Assembly (NCBI GenBank): GCA_022605405.1
Contig: JABYQQ010000017.1
Location: 124,001-188,000 of the forward strand
DNA: 64,000 bases
From: Earliella scabrosa
Taxonomy: Eukaryota > Basidiomycota > Agaricomycetes > Polyporales > Polyporaceae
Direction: 5' to 3'
Below are positions 57,333 through 64,000 of the stretch, piece by piece. A program made the position numbers and the translations under genes. The notes beneath the pieces are model-generated. The model searched no databases. It was not told the origin of the DNA and was given only the letters and a program-made list of their open reading frames with translations. Every line of letters starts with the position of its first letter. The stretch's first letter is position 1.

Positions 57333-59369
57333 CTAGGTCAGCACCGCGCGCCACGCACCATGGGATTGCGAGTACTAGTAGGACTGTGCGCAAAGACGAG
57401 GGGGCTTGGCTGACTGATGGCGCTGCGCGGAGAGACCGGAAGAGGGACAGAGATCGTGTTCTCGGTGTACGTTCGCATGTGGCCGCGTGCGTTAAGCCTG
57501 TTGGGGTGTGAGCTCGAGGGCCGTGCGGCAACAGCGAGACGACGTACGTTGCCAGGAACGCGTTGAGGTATACTGTAGAATACATGTCAACTCCAGCCGA
57601 ATCGACTCTCGAGGACACTCACGCTTGCTCAGGGGAAAGTATACTGCGAGCGGGACGAGAGCAGGAGTCAGTGTGGCGGTATACTCCCATGCATGTTACA
57701 CTAGACGCACCACCGAGAAAAATGAAGTTCCTGGGCATGGCCGCGTACTATATGAGGGTAAATCAGTTTGGAGACAAGCGTATGAGGGCATGGACACCTG
57801 CGGTGATAAAACATGCGAGAGAGAACATGCTGGTCGAGCATGACGAGAACGTCAGCGGATGAAGCCAGAAAAGGCTCCTCGCGCACCTCGTGAGGAGGCC
57901 AGTATTGATCGTATACAGCATGAGAACATTGAGGAGAGAATTGGTCCTGGAACGAATTACGTCACGCCAAGGATCAGTTCCGCGACTATAGAGACAGTGT
58001 CATGCTCTGACTCACGAGTAGCTGGACCTCGTACGACCTCTGTATAGGAGGTAGCATAGCGACGTCGCGACGTACATGTCGCCAACGACCGTCAGCCCAA
58101 GACCAAGGTAGAGCCACCACTGCATAGAGAGATCACTAGGTCGCAATATCATCAACGAGATCATTTCGCGGACACGACTCACCGCAATTTGAGCAAACTG
58201 TTCGAATGTCGGAAGGGAGAAGCTGCGTGGAAACATGAGTGGTGGTCATCGCCGATAGCGCGCGGACCAGGAGGCTGACCCTCTGATTGCGAAGCCTGTC
58301 GGAAATGGATTGAGTGAGCCGTAATCACTTGAACCCCGAAGCGAGAACGTCCATACCTAGTCCAACCCCTTAGGGCAACAACGTTAACGTCACGTACGGC
58401 CATTTCCAGCACACGCATGTTCACACACCTCCAGTCAGGGTGATAAGCACGATCTAGAGGGAGGTGTACATATCAGATCGCGCGATAGAGATAGAGGCTC
58501 ATATAGATACCAAGGGAAATGTCAAGATCCGGTTTCTCTCGCTCACTAGGATCGGGTTAGCGCGGCTACTCCTGCACCAGCAGCGACAGCACTGACAGAC
58601 CCAGACGCGGTACACGAAGAAACTGCAAGACGCTATGTCAGCCGGTACGGGCATACATCACTCGGAGAGGGGACATACATCCGGACAACAGTATCGCTTG
58701 TGGGCTATCTCGCGGAACGTCAGAAGTAGTCTGGGCGGTGGCGATGCGAAATGACGCACCGTGACGAGGAATCCAGCCTAGCGAGTGAGGGGTTAGACCA
58801 CGTCGATGTGGCAAGACGGACGAAGGCTCACGGGAATGCTCCTTGTATCGCGGGATCAGGGAAATGTCGGAGGTCGACCTCTCGAGAGAATGGAGAGACT
58901 CACCATGGAATGCGACCGACGATATCTTCGTCGGTGAAGTTCTGGACTAGATACCTGCCGAGTGTCAATAGGAAGACCACGAGCATCTGCGAACAAGCTC
59001 ACCAGTAAATTGAATGGGCGACGAATATGTAATGGATCGTATCCAAGACCCTGGAACGATGCGTCCAGGACAGTACGCGGCAAAGTCGGAGAAACGCTTA
59101 CAGTAAGATCGCAACCTGGCGGAAAACATCCGTCACTCGAAGAACATCGCAAGAGGTAGGGTGCGGACGTACCGCTGACTTGATCAACCTGGTGTCCTTG
59201 TCGGCGTTCTGGTAGTATATGAGGGTTTGTACGCAGGTCACGCCGTATAGCCTGTGGCACGGGGACGTCAGGACATCCATTCATAGAGAACACAGAGCAC
59301 TCACGTAGCAGTCAAGAGACACCCGATCAGTCCTGCGCCCAAGGTGCTATCATACTGTCGTGTCGCCAT
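57333..59369 (-). CDS. DUF6534-family membrane protein, copy 7
   Basis: Read leftwards from ATG 59369, the exons give DSTLGAGLIGCLLTAT, LYGVTCVQTLIYYQNADKD, the 14-nt exon VAIL (59102-59115), LDTIHYIFVAHSIYW, YLVQNFTDEDIVGRIPW, the 10-nt exon SIP (58832-58841), FFVYRVW, WWLYLGLGLTVVGDMYVATSLCYLLYRGRTR, RTNSLLNVLMLYTINTGLLTR, YAAMPRNFIFLG, VYLNAFLAT and LNARGHMRTYTENTIS. A short tail ends near NPMVRGAVLT. This is the complete family order, so the gene may be functional, although several small exons between 57.9 and 58.7 kb were not placed. The start, LGAGLIG, is nearest to copy 2. GC at third positions is lower than in copies 5 and 6. Function unknown. Confidence 0.72.
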
Positions 59370-61413
59370 TCGGCGCTCTGGTCCTGCAGAAGAGATGAGT
59401 AGTCGGCGGATCCTGCGTCGGCGCTGGGGGTCCGGCTTTGAGGAGGTGGGGTCGACTCGGATATGTCGTCAGAACGCTGGACGGCGGGGTGTCTCTTCAT
59501 ACTATCCGCGACCTGCCCTCTTTACCAAGCCCTACCGCAGTGGACACTGCTTCTGTCTAGTGGCTGAGTGGCGGGGTGAGCGACCCGCTCGTGGACTCAC
59601 TTCAAATCTGAGCACTACTTGCGCATGACGTCTCAGGAGTTTGTGCGTTCTAGTTGCGGCTCCGCATGTCATCCGATCTAACCGAGGGGTCCCTCGCGAT
59701 CCAAACGGACTTGATGCTAGGACCTGAAACATCCTGCAGGCGCTGGCCCATAAGATCTTCTAAGCTTGGAAGGTGATGAGAATATGCATAAGTGTAAGTC
59801 GGTAGTACGCTTACCGAGTTTACTACAGCTGTCCCGAGAGGAGGAGGGTGATGGCATTGGTAGAACCGTATGAGTCGTCAGTGCGTCAGCTACCAGGATG
59901 GAGCCTCAGGCAGGCTTGGTGTCCAACGCGAATCGGCCGCCTTGATGAGCACTCTTGCACGCGGACTGCGAGACGCGGTTGAAAATGGTCATGGCCATAA
60001 TATTGTATGAGACCCAACGTAAATACAATAGGGACTGTAAGTAGTGGTGATATGTCGCGGAGAGGATACAACGCGCCGTTCCGACATCTCATGATGACAG
60101 CATAGGGGTTGCACTTCACACGTAGGATGGACGGAGGAATACAGAGCTTGACAACGTACTTTCGAGTTCGTCTCCACCCATACATTAACTAATCTTGCGT
60201 CCACCGGCCGGTACACCATTCGTGGCAACTATAGGGTGCTCGACGACGCGTTGTGACGTGGCAGGTCCAATGGGGGCTCGAAGATTGTGCCTCGCCCTGC
60301 AAGAGGAGGGGAGTGTCGGAGTCGATATCGGAGACCAAAGGAGTGCATGAGACTCCAATCTTTCAACCAGTCGAGCAGGAGGTGCCAGCCGTGTTCACCG
60401 GGTCGATAGGGCCGCGTCCGGGAGTCTCTTGATTGGGCTCTTGAAATCCACGAATTTCGCAGGACGAGGAGACGAGTGCGCAGTAGATATGTCGTGAATG
60501 AGACTGGGCGAGGCATTCGAGAGGAGAGGAGGTTCAGGAAGGCTAGCCCAATAGGAGGTGCGGGTATGTGATGGTGCATGGGCAACCGGTGTGCCGGGCG
60601 CTTCACACTTCATCAACGTCGCGTCCTCTCTCTGAGTACCTCTCCGACTCGACAGAGCTCTGCGCGAACCCTTGACCTATCCCTGGGCGGTGGCAGGATC
60701 TCTCGAAGCTGATACGAAGATCACACGACTCTGTACAACGGCCGGCGACCCACCATCTTTCCCTGGCGGAGTTGGGCACACTGTTCGCTTTGAATGATGG
60801 CTCGACGGCGGCCTCAGAATCCTACCGCTTCCTGGCTCTGATGGAGACCGCACACCGTACGCAAGCAGCCTTGGCCGTGCAATAGTGCAAGGAAGCCGCT
60901 GCGCGTGGTGCCAACGTAGTCTCCTGGCTCACGTTGAGTGTCGACCATCTGGTCCATCGGGTGTGATGATACAGCATGCGCCACTCTACTCTGGCCCAAT
61001 GGCGCTCCGGATCGCGCCCCCTGTCTGTCGGGTTCTCATCCAATGCACCGTAGGCGACCACGGATTGGTCATGGATTGCACCGAGCATCGCCTTTTCGAC
61101 GGCGGACGGAACTCTATCGACCGCCCAAGTGCTGTGGCAGCCAATCCCACCTCCGTGCGCGTTGCTGGTCCCTGGTCGGCCACCGTATTGCACGCGAAAC
61201 TCTCGGAGAGATGCAGTGTCTTCGGCCATCTTGGAACACAATATGATGCAGTGAGTCCGATACTCTCTTGGTCCTCTCGATGATCGTCTCCAGCCGTTCC
61301 CACAGCGCAGCCGGCCATAGGGGCGCTTCGGCCTGTCTATCTGTCAGAAGAGACGACGGGGCACTATAAGTCTCCCACCACCATCCCCGCCCACGTCCTT
61401 CCTCTCAAACGTC
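59370..61413. other. 2-kb region with unexplained open frames
   Basis: No gene model was reached. Two things stand out. A minus-strand frame from 60616 (MMKCEAPGTPVAHAPSHTRT) ends at a possible GTGAAC donor near 60400. A plus-strand frame at about 60705-60990 reads HHLSLAELGTLFALNDG and CKEAAARGANVVSWLTLS, interrupted once by TAG. The second looks like a decayed exon of an unknown protein. Neither matches a family I know. The right end should contain the promoter of DUF6534 copy 8. Confidence 0.3.
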
Positions 61414-63661
61414 ATGAGTGGGCAGTCGAACAGTACCTCCAGTGGGATGCCCCCGGCACTAGGGGCGCCGGATAACATAGATGAGACTTTCGGTGCAGTG
61501 CTCATAGGCGCGTTCTTCAGCATCATGTGAGTGGAATTCGTCCTATGCTGTAGCGCATAGACTGCTGACGACGACACTCGATAGTCTTTACGGGATAGGG
61601 GTACACCAGATATATCGCTACTTCAGAGTGTATGGAGGTGATCCGCTCAGTATCCGTGGACTGGTAGGTACCTGCGACGTGAAGACGTCTTCTCCCATTC
61701 AAGTTGCGCCCATAGACTGACCAATGCTCTAGGTGGTGCTGTTATCGTGGGTCGTTATCTACCACATCGAGTGACGACACGATCTGACAGAGAGTACGAC
61801 TGCAGCGTCCTTGAGACCCTGCAAGTTGTCTTTTCCATTCACGCTAGGTGTGCGCTGTTCTCTCTCCTCGCACAACATATGCCTTATTCCCGCGCAGCTA
61901 TCATTACCTCGTCACAAACTACTTCAAACCCACTGTGCTGGCAACGGCCATATGGTAAGTGTTCTTTGCTACTGTGATAGCGTCCAGTCATTCATGTGCG
62001 GATCCCCCTCCTCCATGACGATAATCCCAGGTCGGCAAACGTGAGATCTTTACTCCATCCTTCGCCGTGTCTATGTTGACTCACTTATGTCTCTCAGTTG
62101 ATTGCAATCACTGGTGTGAGGAGTATCCCTCTCTCTCTGAGGTCCGTCTTTGCTAATAATTCTGTAGGCTCTAATCAATGTATCATCGCAAGCGTGAGTC
62201 CCATGCCCCGTCCTATCACAAAAATTCCTCACAGCGGGACAGATTCTTCCTGCGCCGGGTCTCTTTGAGTAGGTCCTGTCTCCTCATACCGCCGCACCGC
62301 CTATAATGATGCGTCCACGCGCGACAGTCTCTTCCGTGTACCGGTTGATCTCGGTTGTGGCGGGTCTTTTCCTCGGGGTCAACCTAGGTGAGCCTTTCCC
62401 CCATCTCTTGCTTGGCGTCCATGCTTACAAGTCTCCTCTGTCGCCAGCATGCAATATCTGTGAGCACGCTACGTTTTCACCCTACATTGTAGAGACGCTA
62501 ACGATCTTCCCAGTTGTGTCGATGCGCGCGTCCGTATCTCCGACTTCTGGTACAAGTACAAGCAGAGCTCTCACACATGCTTTCTCTGTAGGTTCCAGAC
62601 CATGCGAATTGAAGCGTTTACGGAGGACAAGGTGAGATTTGGACGCCACTCGCCGTATCTGCATGGCCACGGGTGCTGACGTCATGAGTAGTGGGTGATG
62701 CCGGCGGCATACGGCTCGCTCACCATCGTCAACATCCTTGTCACCGGCTCGCTGTTTGCGGTGATGGCACGCGCACGGCCGACCCAGGGAAGGTGCGTTG
62801 CTGCTATTTTGGTTGGCGTACGACTACCCGTACTGACCACAACGAACGTAGTCACAAGTCGCTCGCCGACTCGGTCGTGATATACGGGATAAACTCAGGT
62901 GCGTCTCTAACGTCTCATGGTCCCCTTTAGGAGGTACCCATCTCACCTGAATGTATAGGACTTTTGGTTCTGTGAGACATTCTTCTTTGACGCTGCGGTA
63001 GCTCAGCAGCTGACGTTCTTCCCATTCAGCGTGTTCGACCTAGTCGCCATGATCATGGTGTGTCTCAGCACTTCACTCAATGCTATATCTCTCAACGGCT
63101 CACTTTCTGCCAGGCCGCTGCTGTTCCTAACGCACTCTACTGGTTCCCCTTCGGGCTCATCACTGCCAGATGTAGGTCTTGTCTCTCTTTTTTTCCGACA
63201 CCACTCCCACGAGCCCATACTGACGCTCCGCGCCCAGTATACATGAACACACTCCTTTCAGTGTACGTCTCTGTCGGGCTCATCCCTCATGATCTCCTTC
63301 TGACCTCTCCGGAATCCGCGCAACCAGCTTGAACTCGCGGAAGCTCTTCATCGCTCGCGGCATCAATCTCTTCGACTCCGGCACCTACGGTGCGAACATC
63401 CTCACCCGCGCGAACAGGCTTGCGGCGGTAGAGCGGTGGAACGTTCCCCAGGTGCGCCTCGTTCATGGCTTCCCTTATCGTCGACGTGGACGACTCGCTG
63501 ACTATACCACCTGGCATGGGCAGCTTCCCGAGGAGGCACCCCCGGCGCTGGTGGACATCAAGGTCACCACCGAGATAGAGGGGGACGACAACTGCGAGAT
63601 CTCTCCGCCCCCAAGCGAGAGAGGAACAATGATCAAGCTCGAGCCGCAGCGGCTGGCGTAG
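61414..63661 (+). CDS. DUF6534-family membrane protein, copy 8
   Basis: From ATG 61414 the exons read DNIDETFGAVLIGAFFSIM, LYGIGVHQIYRYFRVYGGD, the 14-nt exon VVLLS (61733-61746), LETLQVVFSIHA, YHYLVTNYFKPTVLATAIW, the 10-nt exon SAN (62031-62040), LIAITG, ALINVSSQA, FFLRRVSL, RATVSSVYRLISVVAGLFLGVNL, a MPAAYGSLTIVNILVTGSLF helix, KSLADSVVIYGINS, FFDAAVAQQLTFFPFSVFDLVAMIM, VYMNTLLSV and LNSRKLFIARGINLFDSG. A second tail exon ends at 63661. Many exons and two micro-exons; all joins that could be checked keep frame. The inverted locus at 8960-11050 is a decayed relative. Function unknown. Confidence 0.75.
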
Positions 63662-64000
63662 TCACATGCGGGATCGGTCTGGTACTTTGGTGGATTCAGT
63701 TTACTACGCTATAATTCCGGTTGGGCATGGAGTACGACGTCTGTGCTCAAAACATAATGCTATTCGGAGATGTTCGTGTAAAGTTCGCTCTTGCGGAGCG
63801 GAGAATACAAGTGGGCCTGGGATCGGCAGGAGCGCTTGGCAACTCGATGAACTCTTCAGTACGGCGTGTATTCCGCAGTTTTCGTATGAACTCATGTCCT
63901 CTGCACACCCTTAGTCAGCTCTGAACTTTGCGATACGTACAGGGGTAGGGTGAGACGCAAGGGCTAGAGCGGTTTTGCAGACTGCTTGGCTTTAGGAGCT
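63662..64000. other. 3' flank of DUF6534 copy 8, window end
   Basis: Short open frames only. No motif was seen, and the window ends here. Confidence 0.35.

Noticed and set aside
1..64000. CRISPR array or prokaryotic operon structure
   Set aside because: No regularly spaced direct repeats were seen, and all genes have eukaryotic introns.

Overview
The window looks like nuclear DNA of a filamentous basidiomycete, most likely a wood-decay agaricomycete such as a polypore. Genes are split by many short introns (about 47-70 bp, usually GTRNGT...YAG). The protein families fit that group: DUF6534 membrane proteins, a basidiomycete-type sesquiterpene synthase, a tannase/feruloyl esterase, a HET-domain protein, a membrane P450 and a Ty1/copia-type element. 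All gene models below were spliced by eye from reading frame and splice sites; no homology search was run.

Layout. From 1 to 18 kb lies a block dominated by DUF6534 seven-helix membrane protein genes: one running off the left edge (<1-1673, minus), 6085-8191, a decayed inverted copy at about 8960-11050, 11931-14184 and 15829-18082. An isoprenylcysteine methyltransferase-like gene (2424-3177, minus) and a SAM methyltransferase (4218-5385) sit among them. From 19 to 34 kb come a Gfo/Idh/MocA dehydrogenase (19171-21056), unrecognised minus-strand exons (21.4-23.8 kb), a secreted tannase/feruloyl esterase (26680-29178), a HET-domain protein (29878-31971) and a 14-helix MFS transporter (32023-34351, minus).

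A complete 1.66-kb gag-only copia-like element with identical 220-bp LTRs, a 5-bp target duplication and a half-tRNA primer site is inserted at 35201-36855. It is followed by a second ICMT-like gene (37692-38485, minus), a P450 (39908-42162), a monoglyceride-lipase-type hydrolase (44889-46233, minus) and a second alpha/beta hydrolase (46951-48837). From 50 kb rightwards DUF6534 genes return (50321-52428; 57333-59369 minus; 61414-63661). Between them lie a sesquiterpene synthase (53736-54993) and the signal peptidase subunit SEC11 (55526-56424, minus).

How the genes might work together: most appear independently regulated. The tannase (plant phenolic esters), dehydrogenase, hydrolases, P450 and MFS pump suit a plant-biomass degrader. 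The terpene synthase, P450, methyltransferase and pump could in principle serve secondary metabolism, but they are spread over 50 kb and no pathway can be asserted. The strongest unexplained structure is in the DUF6534 genes. All seven readable members carry a 14-nt micro-exon, and all seven plus the relic carry a 10-nt micro-exon, at the same protein positions.
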